Below, in pieces: positions 15,153 to 24,140 of a DNA stretch of 64,000 bases (position 1 is its first letter; each line of letters opens with the position of its first letter). Made by a program: the position numbers and the translations under genes. The notes beneath the pieces are model-generated. The model worked only from the letters and a program-made list of their open reading frames with translations. It ran no database searches and was not told where the DNA came from. The DNA comes from Flavobacterium chryseum (GTDB taxonomy: Bacteria > Bacteroidota > Bacteroidia > Flavobacteriales > Flavobacteriaceae), in NCBI RefSeq assembly GCF_004362015.1, contig NZ_SNWW01000009.1, positions 1-64,000 of the forward strand, read 5' to 3'.

Positions 15153-17573
15153 TTATCTTAAACTTGCTCCAAGTTCTGTCTCAAAAGTTTGTTGCAGTTT
15201 AGACATAATTTTATCAATTTGAGAATCAGTAAGCGTTTTTGTATTATCCTGAATGGTAAAACTTAAAGCATACGATTTTTTGCCTGCAGGAAGTTTATCA
15301 CCTTCGTAAACATCAAATAAATTAACGTCTTTCAAAAGTACCTTTTCCGTTTGTTTGGCTAAATTATAAACACTTTCGTAAGATGTATTCTCATCAATTA
15401 ATAACGCTAAATCTCTGCGAACTTCAGGATATTTAGGAATTTCAGAATATTTGATTTTTCCTGTGATAATTTTCAAAACCAAATCCCAATTAAAATCAGC
15501 AAAATAAACATCTTGTTTTATTCCGAAATGTTTCAATATCGGCTTTTTAACAACACCCATTTCAACTAAAGTATCGTTGTTATAGGAAATTGAAGTTCCT
15601 TCTGAAAAAACATCTGACTGCATAGGTGCGTTCGAAATTTTTTCAATTCCCAAACGATTTAAAATCGCAGTAACATATCCTTTTAATAAAAAGAAATCAG
15701 TTGATTTTAGCGGGTTTGTCCAGCTTTCTTTATTTCTGTTTCCTGAAATAGACAACGTTAAATGTTTGTGTTCTTCATAACCATTTAAATATTTATGGTA
15801 TGATTTTCCAAATTCAAACAATTTCAAATCTGAATTTCTTCGGTTTATATTATAAGAAATCGCTTCTAAGGCAGAAAATAACAAAGACTGACGCATTGTC
15901 GATAAATCGCTACTTAAAGGATTTAACATGGTAACGTTATGTTCTTCTTTTAAAGAAGTCGATAATTTCGCATACGCTGCAGTTGTTAAAGAATTGGCCA
16001 TCATTTCATGAAAACCTTGCGAGTTCAATTGAGAGGCAATTACATTTTGTACTTTATAGTCTTCTGTTCGTGGCGAATTAGAAACCGTTGCATTAAATTT
16101 TTGAGAAAAATCGATGTTGTTATAACCGTAAACTCTCAAGATTTCTTCGATAACATCAATTTCACGCTGAACATCAACGCGATAAGCCGGAATTGTTAAT
16201 CCCAAACCAGAATCAGAAACGCTGTTTACTTTAATATCTAAAGAAACCAGGATTTTCTTGATGGTATCTTTTGGAATTTCCTGACCAATAATTTTCGAAA
16301 CATGATCGAAATTTAATAGAACAGAAAAATCTTCTACTTTTTTAGGATATACTTCTACAACATCACACGTAATTTTTCCTCCGGCAACTTCCTGAATTAA
16401 AAGGGCTGCACGTTTTAGAGCATATTCTGTTATAGTTGGGTCAATTCCTCTTTCAAATCTAAAAGAAGCATCGGTATTTAAATTATGTCTTTTTGCTGTT
16501 TTACGAATGCTAACGGCATCAAAATAAGCACTTTCTAAAAATATTGTAGTTGTTGCATCAGTAACACCAGATTTTTTTCCTCCAAAAACACCAGCAATAC
16601 AAAGCGGTCCTTTTTCGTCACAAATCATCAAATCTTCAGCGTGTAACGTTCTTTCAACATCATCTAAAGTGGTAAATTTTGTACCTTCCGGAAGTGTTTT
16701 TACAATTATTTTTCCGGTAATTTTTGAAGCATCAAAAGCATGCAAAGGCTGACCTAATTCATGTAAAACATAATTAGTAACGTCGACAATATTATTTTTT
16801 GGAGTCAATCCGATAGCTTTCAAACGGTCTTGTAACCACCTTGGCGATTCTCCAACAGCAATTCCTGAAATCGTTAATCCGCAATATCTTGGAGTTAAAT
16901 GAGCATCTTCAACACTTACATCAATTTTTAATGTACGCATTTCGACTCTGAAATTACTTACAGATGGCGTAATTAATTCCACATTTACACCACGCTGCAA
17001 CATTCCCGCTCTTAGATCACGCGCTGTACCAAAATGGCTCATTGCGTCAGCTCGGTTAGGTGTTAGACCAATTTCGAAAACTTCATCGCTTGCAATTTGA
17101 AATACCTCAGAAGCAGGCGTTCCAGGCACTAGTTCTTCATCAAGAATCATGATTCCGTCGTGGCTTGTACCTAATCCTAACTCATCTTCGGCACAAATCA
17201 TTCCGTGACTTTCCTGTCCGCGAATTTTTCCTTTTTTAATGGTAAATTCTGCACCTTCTTTATCATATAAAACAGTTCCGATAGTAGCAACCGGCACTTT
17301 TTGACCTGCTGCAACATTGGCAGCACCGCATACAATTTGTATAGGAGCTTCTGCGCCAATATTTACGGTCGTAACTTTTAGTCTGTCAGCATCAGGATGT
17401 TTTTCGCAAGTAAGTACGTGTCCTACAACAACTCCTTCTAAACCGCCTTTTACGGATTCGTATTTCTCGACAACTTCCACTTCCAGACCTAAATCTGTCA
17501 ATAATTCTGAAGTTTGTTCCGACGTCCAGTCTGTTTTAATGAATTGTTTTAACCAGTTGTAAGATATTTTCAT
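15153..17573 (-). CDS. pheT: Phenylalanyl-tRNA synthetase beta subunit
   Basis: Together with PheS it charges tRNA-Phe. Its 806 residues are normal for the bacterial beta chain. It starts MKISYNWLKQFI, followed by the EMAP/tRNA-binding-like domain (about residues 40-150, with CEKHPDADRLKV). The B3/B4 region comes next (about 210-390, with ESAYFDAVSIRKTAKRH and DASFRFERGID), then B5 and the core (about 400-690). The C-terminal anticodon-binding FDX-ACB domain contains YPEVRRDLALLID. pheS is not adjacent. The gene stands alone between palindrome-rich gaps on both sides. Confidence 0.97.
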   Translation of the reverse strand: MKISYNWLKQFIKTDWTSEQTSELLTDLGLEVEVVEKYESVKGGLEGVVVGHVLTCEKHPDADRLKVTTVNIGAEAPIQIVCGAANVAAGQKVPVATIGTVLYDKEGAEFTIKKGKIRGQESHGMICAEDELGLGTSHDGIMILDEELVPGTPASEVFQIASDEVFEIGLTPNRADAMSHFGTARDLRAGMLQRGVNVELITPSVSNFRVEMRTLKIDVSVEDAHLTPRYCGLTISGIAVGESPRWLQDRLKAIGLTPKNNIVDVTNYVLHELGQPLHAFDASKITGKIIVKTLPEGTKFTTLDDVERTLHAEDLMICDEKGPLCIAGVFGGKKSGVTDATTTIFLESAYFDAVSIRKTAKRHNLNTDASFRFERGIDPTITEYALKRAALLIQEVAGGKITCDVVEVYPKKVEDFSVLLNFDHVSKIIGQEIPKDTIKKILVSLDIKVNSVSDSGLGLTIPAYRVDVQREIDVIEEILRVYGYNNIDFSQKFNATVSNSPRTEDYKVQNVIASQLNSQGFHEMMANSLTTAAYAKLSTSLKEEHNVTMLNPLSSDLSTMRQSLLFSALEAISYNINRRNSDLKLFEFGKSYHKYLNGYEEHKHLTLSISGNRNKESWTNPLKSTDFFLLKGYVTAILNRLGIEKISNAPMQSDVFSEGTSISYNNDTLVEMGVVKKPILKHFGIKQDVYFADFNWDLVLKIITGKIKYSEIPKYPEVRRDLALLIDENTSYESVYNLAKQTEKVLLKDVNLFDVYEGDKLPAGKKSYALSFTIQDNTKTLTDSQIDKIMSKLQQTFETELGASLR

Positions 17574-17728
17574 GTTAACTTTTTTGTTCTTGAATAAGAA
17601 TACAAATATAAGGATTGCCTACGGTAGTAAGAAAGAAATTATTTGGTTTTTTTTTATAAGGTTTAAAGTGGCAAAGGCTCAGAGCGGCAAAGGTTTATGC
17701 GTTATAGTGGGTAAAACTTTACACATAG

Positions 17729-17761
17729 ATCTTTATCAAAGTTTTAAACTTTGATAAAGAT
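17729..17761. repeat. Intergenic palindrome, family C (copy 1)
   Basis: A perfect palindrome of 33 bases with arm ATCTTTATCAAAGTTT. Related copies are at 21905-21936 and 61429-61463, sharing the core CTTTGNCAAAGTTTNAAACTTTG. Confidence 0.8.
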
Positions 17762-17800
17762 TGCACCACAAAACATTTGAATTTTTCTATATGATATAGC

Positions 17801-17833
17801 AAACCCGACAGGTTTTTAAAACCTGTCGGGTTT
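17801..17833. repeat. Intergenic palindrome, family B (copy 2)
   Basis: Identical over 33 bases to the copy at 15032-15064, on the other side of pheT. The two copies bracket the pheT gene. Confidence 0.85.
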
Positions 17834-17852
17834 GTTGTTGTAGACAAAGTTT

Positions 17853-17884
17853 GTGTCATTTCGATCGAAGGGAGAAATCACACA
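17853..17884. repeat. Family A repeat, single arm
   Basis: TGTCATTTCGATCGAAGGGA followed by GAAATCACAC is a variant of the arm found in the large palindromes at 25479, 32316 and 44871. No partner arm follows. Confidence 0.65.
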
Positions 17885-17971
17885 AAATGAATATAATTTT
17901 AAAAAAACTGTACGTTCTTAAAGTAAACCTCTGTCCCTCTGAGTCTTTGCCACTTTGAACCTACAAAGAAC

Positions 17972-19228
17972 CTAATCTAAATGCCCAATCTGCGAAGGCA
18001 GTTCAAATATTTCAAGATCGAAATAAATGACAGATGCCATAACATGATCGAAAATATCAGACATTATATATTCGTAATTTGCCCAGCGTTTATCACTTGA
18101 AAAAGCATAAATTTCTAACGGAACCCCGTGTGCACTCGATTGTAACTGGCGGCACATAATATGCATGTCTTTGTTTAAGCCCGGATGCGTTACTAAATAT
18201 TGCATAATATATTTTCGAAACAAACCTAAATTTGTCATGTTTCGGCCATTTAATGCGAGACTTTTATCTACACCATTTGCATTATTGTATTTTTCAATTT
18301 CAGCTTGTCTTGTTTCGATATACGAACTTATAAGCTGCACTTTTTTCATATGATTTAAATCCTCATTGTGAAGAAAACGAATACTGCTGCTTTTTATTAA
18401 AATATGTCTTTTAATACGTCTTCCGTCAGATTTTTGCATGCCGCGCCAGTTCTGAAAAGAATCTGAACTCAAAGCATACGTTGGAATCGTGGTTATTGTA
18501 TTGTCAAAATTTCGAACTTTTACAGTTGTTAAATTAATTTCGATAACATCTCCATCGGCACCAAATTTTTCCATCGTAATCCAGTCGCCAATACGAACCA
18601 TGTCGTTTATCGCAACCTGAACACTCGAAACAAATCCTAAAATAGTATCTCTGAAAATCAAGATAATAATGGCCGAAAGCGTTCCTAAAATAGTAAGTAA
18701 TTCTCCTTTTTTAATTCCGAATAAAGTCGAAATAATAAGAGCAACTCCAAAAATCCACAGCACAATCATAATTACCTGAACGAAACTGTCGATAGGTTTG
18801 TCGCTGTATTCCAGTAATTGTTTTAAGTAATCACGTACCGAATTAAAAATCGTTCTAACAATCCATAAAGTGATTAAGACAATATAGATACCGACAATTT
18901 TTCCGAAAAGAGATTCCCAATACTCGTATTTGTCCAAAATAATTGGAACGGCCTTATAAATAAAGAAAAACGGAATTAAATAAGCCGTGTATTTGGTTGT
19001 TTTATTGTGAATTAGATAATCGTCAAATTTTGTTTTAGTTTTTTGAGCAAAAATTGCAGTAAGCGTTACTAAAACAAATTTGGCAACATAATATATGGCA
19101 AAAGCAAAAGCCACCATTATGGCAATATTAAAGACAAGGCTAATGTAAGACGCAAAGTTGCGGCTCATGCCCCAATGCCTAAAAAGAGGGTATAAGAAAT
19201 TGAATATTTTATCCAAAAGGTTATGCAT
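17972..19228 (-). CDS. MscS-family mechanosensitive channel (YbdG-like)
   Basis: This inner-membrane channel is expected to open under membrane tension. Its 418 residues include about five hydrophobic segments in the first half. The MscS pore and beta domain follow: FRDTILGFVSSVQVAINDMV (about residues 193-212), then RIGDWITMEKFGADGDVIEI and the IPTYALSSDSFQNW stretch. The C-terminal part, with GRRIKRHILI and HGVPLEIYAF, matches the YbdG branch, not the small MscS branch. It overlaps the next gene upstream (19221-19508) by 8 bases, so the two are co-transcribed. Confidence 0.9.
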   Translation of the reverse strand: MHNLLDKIFNFLYPLFRHWGMSRNFASYISLVFNIAIMVAFAFAIYYVAKFVLVTLTAIFAQKTKTKFDDYLIHNKTTKYTAYLIPFFFIYKAVPIILDKYEYWESLFGKIVGIYIVLITLWIVRTIFNSVRDYLKQLLEYSDKPIDSFVQVIMIVLWIFGVALIISTLFGIKKGELLTILGTLSAIIILIFRDTILGFVSSVQVAINDMVRIGDWITMEKFGADGDVIEINLTTVKVRNFDNTITTIPTYALSSDSFQNWRGMQKSDGRRIKRHILIKSSSIRFLHNEDLNHMKKVQLISSYIETRQAEIEKYNNANGVDKSLALNGRNMTNLGLFRKYIMQYLVTHPGLNKDMHIMCRQLQSSAHGVPLEIYAFSSDKRWANYEYIMSDIFDHVMASVIYFDLEIFELPSQIGHLD

Positions 19229-19508
19229 TATTTTCTAAATATTTTTTCTCAACATAAAAAGTTCCAAATGGAATAAGCGAAGCAATTAGTATGATTCCGA
19301 AAGTTTTTAAATCCCAATTTTGAGATTTTCTAAGTAAAATTGCCAATATAATATAACCAATAAACAAAACGCCATGTGTCATTCCTAATGGTCGCAATAA
19401 AGTATGATAAAGTTCAGGATTGTTGGTTTTAATAATCAACATATTAGCGAATAATACTAAATAGGAGATACCTTCTAAAATTGCAGTAACCTTAAAAATC
19501 TTGAGCAT
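19221..19508 (-). CDS. DUF3817-type small membrane protein
   Basis: Its 95 residues form three hydrophobic segments. The start (LKIFKVTAILEGISYLVLF) and the middle (LRPLGMTHGVLFIGYIIL) match the DUF3817 (YdzA-like) membrane family, whose role is not known to me. The GMTHG motif in the second segment is the family hallmark. It overlaps the mechanosensitive channel gene by 8 bases. Confidence 0.8.
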   Translation of the reverse strand: MLKIFKVTAILEGISYLVLFANMLIIKTNNPELYHTLLRPLGMTHGVLFIGYIILAILLRKSQNWDLKTFGIILIASLIPFGTFYVEKKYLENNA

Positions 19509-19586
19509 GTAGTTGTTTTTTTGAGTTTATAACAGCAAAATTAAGTATTAGGATTGGTTTTTGAGTTATGTATCAGGAAAGTAATT

Positions 19587-19594
19587 TACTTTTG
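19587..19594 (+). promoter_or_regulatory. Possible -7 box for the DUF6155 gene
   Basis: TACTTTTG fits the TAnnTTTG consensus and lies 19 bases upstream of the ATG at 19613. A TTG is present 23 bases further upstream, a longer spacer than usual. Confidence 0.4.
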
Positions 19595-19612
19595 TAGTCT
19601 TAAACTTTGATA

Positions 19613-20143
19613 ATGAGCAAACGCGATTTAAAAAAATATTTAGCCGAATTAAATAAAGAACAACTCGAAGAACAACTGATCGAGTTGTACGAAAAATTTA
19701 CTCCCGTAAAAGTGTATTACGATTTTGTTTTTAATCCAAAAGAAGATAAACTTTTGCAGGAATCGAAGGTTAAAATTTCACATGAATATTTTCCTGTAAA
19801 AAAGCCTAATGCTAAATGGCGGCCAAGAGCAAAAATGCGTCGTTCTGTAGCTCAAAAAATTATAAAACATTTTATAATGCTGGGTGTTGATTCTTTTGTA
19901 ATAGCTGATATCATGTTATATAACATCGAAATAGCGCAAACTTACTCCTCTCAAAATCACATTAAATACGAATTGTTTTACAAAAGTATTTTAAATTCTT
20001 TCGAACAAGCAGTAAATTTTGTCATTTCTAACGGAATTTTAAATGAATTTAAATCAAGAATTGTAGAAATTCAGCAGCAAACTATTCAACAAAAATGGAA
20101 AAATAAGTACGATTTTGAAGTTATTTTAGATAAAATAGACTAA
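19613..20143 (+). CDS. DUF6155-family protein
   Basis: The start is set at 19613 (MSKRDLKKYLAEL), two codons inside the longest frame, because the family begins there and the -7 box is close. Its 176 residues are soluble, basic and mostly helical. The family core is YEKFTPVKVYYDFVFNPKED (about 28-47), then KMRRSVAQKIIKHFIMLGVD and FVIADIMLYNIEIAQTY. The function of DUF6155 is unknown. It precedes a helicase gene on the same strand but has its own spacing of 111 bases. Confidence 0.8.
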   Translation: MSKRDLKKYLAELNKEQLEEQLIELYEKFTPVKVYYDFVFNPKEDKLLQESKVKISHEYFPVKKPNAKWRPRAKMRRSVAQKIIKHFIMLGVDSFVIADIMLYNIEIAQTYSSQNHIKYELFYKSILNSFEQAVNFVISNGILNEFKSRIVEIQQQTIQQKWKNKYDFEVILDKID

Positions 20144-20226
20144 AAAAAGCACTTCTCATAAAAAATCTTATTTAAAAAAATGATTTATTTTACGTTAAAA
20201 TAGGATGAATAACTGTTTTTTAGGTG

Positions 20227-20234
20227 TATTTTTG
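20227..20234 (+). promoter_or_regulatory. Possible -7 box for the SF2 helicase
   Basis: TATTTTTG matches TAnnTTTG and lies 21 bases before the ATG at 20255. No TTG is seen at -33. Confidence 0.4.
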
Positions 20235-20254
20235 CAAAAATCCAAAAATTAACA

Positions 20255-21793
20255 ATGTCTCAAAACACTTTAGAAATAGAAAGAGAAGAGAAAAAAGAAC
20301 TTTATGCATATCAAAAAGGCGATATCGATGCCATTTTTGAACGTTTAGACAATGCTCCTCCGCAACATCACTTATTATATCAATTACCTACAGGTGGAGG
20401 AAAAACAGTTATTTTTTCTGAAATCGTTCGTCGTTATTTAGCTAATAATGATAAAAAAGTGGTGGTTTTAACGCATCGTATCGAACTATGTAAACAAACC
20501 TCAAAAATGCTGAAAGGGTTTGGTGTTTCTAATAAAATCATCAATAGTAAGGTAAAAGAATTGCCGGATCAAAATGATTATTCTTGTTTTGTGGCAATGG
20601 TTGAAACTTTAAAAAACCGTATCAATGATGAAAAATTGCATCTTGATAATATTGGTTTGGTTATTATTGATGAGGCGCATTATAACTCCTTTAGAAAATT
20701 ATTAAACTCATTCAAAAATGCTTTTATTCTTGGAGTAACTGCAACACCTTTGAGTTCGAATATAAAATTACCAATGCACCAGAGTTACGATGAACTTATT
20801 GTGGGAGACACTATTAGTTCATTGATCGACAAAGGTTTCCTGGCACGCGCTACAACTTACAGTTATGATGTTGGATTAACATCACTAAAAGTGGGTATCA
20901 ACGGAGATTATACCGTAAAATCTTCTGATGATTTGTATACCAATACAGTAATGCAGGAAAAACTTCTGCATGCTTATACAGAGCGTTCTTTGGGTAAAAA
21001 AACCTTGATTTTCAATAACGGTATACATACTTCATTATATGTATATGAAACTTTTAGAGAAGCAGGTTACGATATCAGACACCTTGATAACACAAGCAGT
21101 TCAGAAGAACGTAAAGATATTTTGGCGTGGTTTAAGAAAACTCCGGATGCTATTTTAACTTCTGTTGGAATCTTAACTACCGGTTTTGATGAACCGACTG
21201 TAGAAACGATTATCTTAAACAGAGCTACAAAATCGCTTACTTTATATTACCAAATGATTGGTCGTGGATCTCGTAAATTACCTGGTAAAGATGAGTTTAC
21301 GGTTATCGATTTAGGAAATAATGCAGCACGTTTTGGTTTATGGAGCGAGCCGGTTAACTGGCAACACATTTTTAAATCTCCTGAATTTTATCTAGAAAAT
21401 CTGCGTGATGATACTGAAATCGAATTGTACTTTAAATACAGTATGCCACCGGAATTGCGTGCAAAATTTAGTAAAACTGCAGAAGTGACTTTTGATGTTG
21501 ATGAAGAGCATAAACTTATTATAAAGCAAAACCTGCGTTCTAAAGTTGTATTAGACAAATCGTTAGAACAACACGCTTCTATGTGTGTGGATAATACGGA
21601 AACTTTACAGGAAGCAAAATCATTAGGAAAAGAACTTGATGACGATATCGAATGCCGAATTAAACGTTATGCAAAATGTTTAAGTCAATGTAGTAAAAAC
21701 TATCGCGAATGGCTGGTTGACGATTATAAACTAAAATTGGTTTTACTTATAGGTAAAAAATACCGTGAGAAAATCATGAACGAACCGGATTGA
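20255..21793 (+). CDS. DEAD/DEAH-box superfamily 2 helicase
   Basis: This is an ATP-dependent nucleic-acid helicase of 512 residues with both RecA-like domains. Motif I is PTGGGKT (about residues 46-52), motif II VIIDEAHY (about 136-143), motif III GVTATPL, and motif VI QMIGRGSRK (about 335-343). The layout is that of the type III restriction/RadD-like group, where DEAH and the GRGSR motif occur together. No methylase or restriction partner is nearby, so it is not called a restriction subunit. A C-terminal region of about 110 residues with CRIKRYAKCLSQC is not recognised. Confidence 0.9.
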   Translation: MSQNTLEIEREEKKELYAYQKGDIDAIFERLDNAPPQHHLLYQLPTGGGKTVIFSEIVRRYLANNDKKVVVLTHRIELCKQTSKMLKGFGVSNKIINSKVKELPDQNDYSCFVAMVETLKNRINDEKLHLDNIGLVIIDEAHYNSFRKLLNSFKNAFILGVTATPLSSNIKLPMHQSYDELIVGDTISSLIDKGFLARATTYSYDVGLTSLKVGINGDYTVKSSDDLYTNTVMQEKLLHAYTERSLGKKTLIFNNGIHTSLYVYETFREAGYDIRHLDNTSSSEERKDILAWFKKTPDAILTSVGILTTGFDEPTVETIILNRATKSLTLYYQMIGRGSRKLPGKDEFTVIDLGNNAARFGLWSEPVNWQHIFKSPEFYLENLRDDTEIELYFKYSMPPELRAKFSKTAEVTFDVDEEHKLIIKQNLRSKVVLDKSLEQHASMCVDNTETLQEAKSLGKELDDDIECRIKRYAKCLSQCSKNYREWLVDDYKLKLVLLIGKKYREKIMNEPD

Positions 21794-22073
21794 TTTTTTG
21801 AAGTTAAATGTTAACTGTTAAAAGTTAGAAGTTTCAGCAATCTGTCATTTCGAGGAACGAGAAATCACAACCAGAGAGTTACGAACTGTAAATCATAAAA
21901 TATAATCTTTGTCAAAGTTCAAAACTTGACAAAGATTTTTTAGTGTATCGACCTAAATCCTTCGACTTCGCTCAGGAGGACAAAACGAAAACATTACAAT
22001 AAAAAATCATTTTAATCTGAGTAATCTGTGGCAGAAATCTAAAATCTAAAATCAGAACTCTAAAATACAAAGT
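21794..22073. repeat. Repeat-rich spacer between two helicase genes
   Basis: It holds a degenerate family A arm (about 21843-21870, TCATTTCGAGGAACGAGAAA), a family C palindrome (21905-21936) and a further arm (CTTCGACTTCGCTCAGGAGG at about 21961-21980). No gene is seen. Confidence 0.6.
21905..21936. repeat. Intergenic palindrome, family C (copy 2)
   Basis: Arms ATCTTTGTCAAAGTT and AACTTGACAAAGAT pair with one missing base, followed by a T run on the plus strand. It could terminate the helicase transcript at 21793. Confidence 0.75.
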
Positions 22074-23408
22074 ATGTCTAAACAATTCTCATCATTAGGA
22101 ATTTCAGCACCAATTTTAAAAGCTTTAAGCGAATTGAATATCGTTGAACCAACAGAAATTCAACAAAAAACAATTCCGTTACTTTTATCTGAAAGTCATG
22201 ATGTAGTAGGTTTAGCAAAAACCGGAACAGGAAAAACAGCCGCTTTCGGATTGCCATTGTTACAATTAATAGATACAGAAACGGCTATTGTTCAGGCGGT
22301 AATTTTGGTACCAACGAGAGAACTAGGACATCAAATATTTAGAAATTTAGAAGATTTTGGAAAACATATTCCAAACATATCTATAGCTTCAACTTGTGGT
22401 GGAATCCCCATAAAGCCACAAATTGAGCGACTTACACAGCCAACTCATATTGTTGTTGCAACGCCGGGACGTTTAATCGATTTGATTCAGCGCAAAGCAA
22501 TTGATTTAAAACAAGCACAATATTTAGTTTTAGATGAAGCCGATGAAATGGTTTCGATTCTAAAAGAAAGCCTCGACGAAATAGTTGCTGAACTTCCTAA
22601 AAAACACCGCACTTTATTGTTCTCAGCTACTTTGCCGGGAACAATCAAACAATTGGTTCAGAATTACTTAAACAAAAATGTAGTGCAAATTAGCGCTAGC
22701 ATGGAAACTGTTGGTAACCAAGGAATTGATCATGAATATATTGTGGTTGACCCAATTGAAAAATTAGATGTTTTAATGCATTTTTTAAATTCAAAAGACG
22801 GTGAACGCGGTATTATTTTCTGTAAAACAAAAGCAGCAGTCAATAAATTAGCTAAAAATCTGGCTATAAATCGTTTTTCTTCTGGAGCGCTTCACGGAAG
22901 TTTATCTCAGGGAATTCGTGACAGAATAATGGAGCAATTTCGTGAAGGACATATTAATATTCTGGTCGCTACAGATTTAGCAGCAAGAGGAATTGACGTC
23001 AAAGAAATATCCTATGTTGTAAATTACCATTTGCCGGATACTTACGAAAACTACGTTCACAGAAGCGGAAGAACGGCAAGGGCAGGAGCAAAGGGACTTT
23101 CGCTAACCGTTTTACAACAAGAAGAATTAGTTGAAATTCCGGAATTCGAAAAAGAATTAGGTTTGAAATTTACGGAATTCAAAAAACCTTCAGCCATTAG
23201 TTTAGAAGAAAATAATACGCTTTTATGGGCGAAACAAATCTTTAAAACAAAACCAAATCACGATATTTCAACGGATTTAAAAACAAAAGTAAAAACAGTT
23301 TTTCATCATCTTACGAAAGACGAACTGATTGAGAAATTGTTAGCCAATTATGTTTTGCAAAACAAGGTTGAAGTAACTGAAAAGCCTGTTAAAAAATTCA
23401 AAAAGTAA
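22074..23408 (+). CDS. DEAD-box RNA helicase
   Basis: This ATP-dependent RNA helicase has 444 residues. Motifs in order are a Q motif (EPTEIQQKTIP), I (AKTGTGKT, about residues 48-55), Ia (PTRELG), Ib (TPGR), II (DEAD, about 155-158), III (SAT), and in domain 2 IIFCKTK, ATDLAARGIDV and HRSGRTARAG. The C-terminal extension of about 70 residues ends in KPVKKFKK and resembles the basic tails of RhlE/DbpA-type proteins that aid RNA binding in ribosome assembly or mRNA decay. Which subfamily it is cannot be settled by eye. Confidence 0.95.
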   Translation: MSKQFSSLGISAPILKALSELNIVEPTEIQQKTIPLLLSESHDVVGLAKTGTGKTAAFGLPLLQLIDTETAIVQAVILVPTRELGHQIFRNLEDFGKHIPNISIASTCGGIPIKPQIERLTQPTHIVVATPGRLIDLIQRKAIDLKQAQYLVLDEADEMVSILKESLDEIVAELPKKHRTLLFSATLPGTIKQLVQNYLNKNVVQISASMETVGNQGIDHEYIVVDPIEKLDVLMHFLNSKDGERGIIFCKTKAAVNKLAKNLAINRFSSGALHGSLSQGIRDRIMEQFREGHINILVATDLAARGIDVKEISYVVNYHLPDTYENYVHRSGRTARAGAKGLSLTVLQQEELVEIPEFEKELGLKFTEFKKPSAISLEENNTLLWAKQIFKTKPNHDISTDLKTKVKTVFHHLTKDELIEKLLANYVLQNKVEVTEKPVKKFKK

Positions 23409-23491
23409 TATTCCAAATTCTTATTTTTCGTGGTTTGTGTTGTATTTTTATAAGTTTATTTTAAACTTGAAAAATACAATACAGTTTATCT

Positions 23492-24016
23492 ATGGAAACT
23501 ATTGAAATAAGAAAAATTGCTTTAAACGAGATTGATCAGTTACAAAAAATTGGCAGACAAACTTTTCATGATACATTTTCAGAATCAAATTCTGAAGAAA
23601 ACATGAAAAAATATCTCGACGAAAAATTCTCAATCGAAAAATTGACAGCGGAGCTTAGCAATGAAGACTCTGAATTTTATTTTGCGATTCTGGAAAGTGA
23701 AGTGATTGGTTATTTAAAAATTAATTTTGGAGAAACTCAAACAGAATTAAAAGACGAAAAAGCACTTGAAATTGAACGAATTTATGTTTCAAAAGAATTT
23801 CACGGAAAAAGAGTAGGGCAATTGCTTTATGAAAAAGCGATTGAGATAGCAAAAAACAAAAAATCAGAATATGTATGGTTAGGCGTTTGGGAAGAAAATC
23901 ACAGAGCTGTAAGTTTTTATAAAAAGAATGGTTTTGTTGAATTCGACAAACATATTTTTAGACTGGGAACTGACGAGCAAACGGATCTAATGATGAAACT
24001 TAAATTGACAAATTAA
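23492..24016 (+). CDS. GNAT-family N-acetyltransferase
   Basis: It transfers an acetyl group from acetyl-CoA to an amine. Its 174 residues form one GNAT domain. The acetyl-CoA binding region reads IERIYVSKEFHGKRVGQLLY (about 92-111, an R/Q-x-x-G-x-G/A type loop), and VWLGVWEENHRAVSFYKKNG (about 131-150) is the family's closing strand-helix. The N-terminal part with GRQTFHDTFSESNSEENM is like spermidine or ribosomal-protein acetyltransferases. The substrate is not known. Confidence 0.9.
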   Translation: METIEIRKIALNEIDQLQKIGRQTFHDTFSESNSEENMKKYLDEKFSIEKLTAELSNEDSEFYFAILESEVIGYLKINFGETQTELKDEKALEIERIYVSKEFHGKRVGQLLYEKAIEIAKNKKSEYVWLGVWEENHRAVSFYKKNGFVEFDKHIFRLGTDEQTDLMMKLKLTN

Positions 24017-24140
24017 TCCTGAAACATTTTAAAAGAAATCTCGAAAATGGGTTTTGTATGTGGAATTATAATGTTAAATTTATAAAGCTGCGAGAAGCAG
24101 AATAGTTTTACTCATAAATCCTATTTAATAAACAACATAT

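Larger units (their letters stand above)
17574..17971. other. Intergenic stretch holding three palindromic repeats
   Basis: No gene is seen. From left to right it holds a family C palindrome (17729-17761), a family B palindrome (17801-17833) and a single arm of family A (17853-17884). Only a short pheT leader is left near 17574-17640. Confidence 0.6.

Noticed and set aside
20255..23408. A defence island made of the DUF6155 protein and two helicases
   Set aside because: No methylase, nuclease or toxin gene is adjacent. The DEAD-box protein is a standard RNA helicase, and the genes are separated by repeat-rich gaps with their own promoters.
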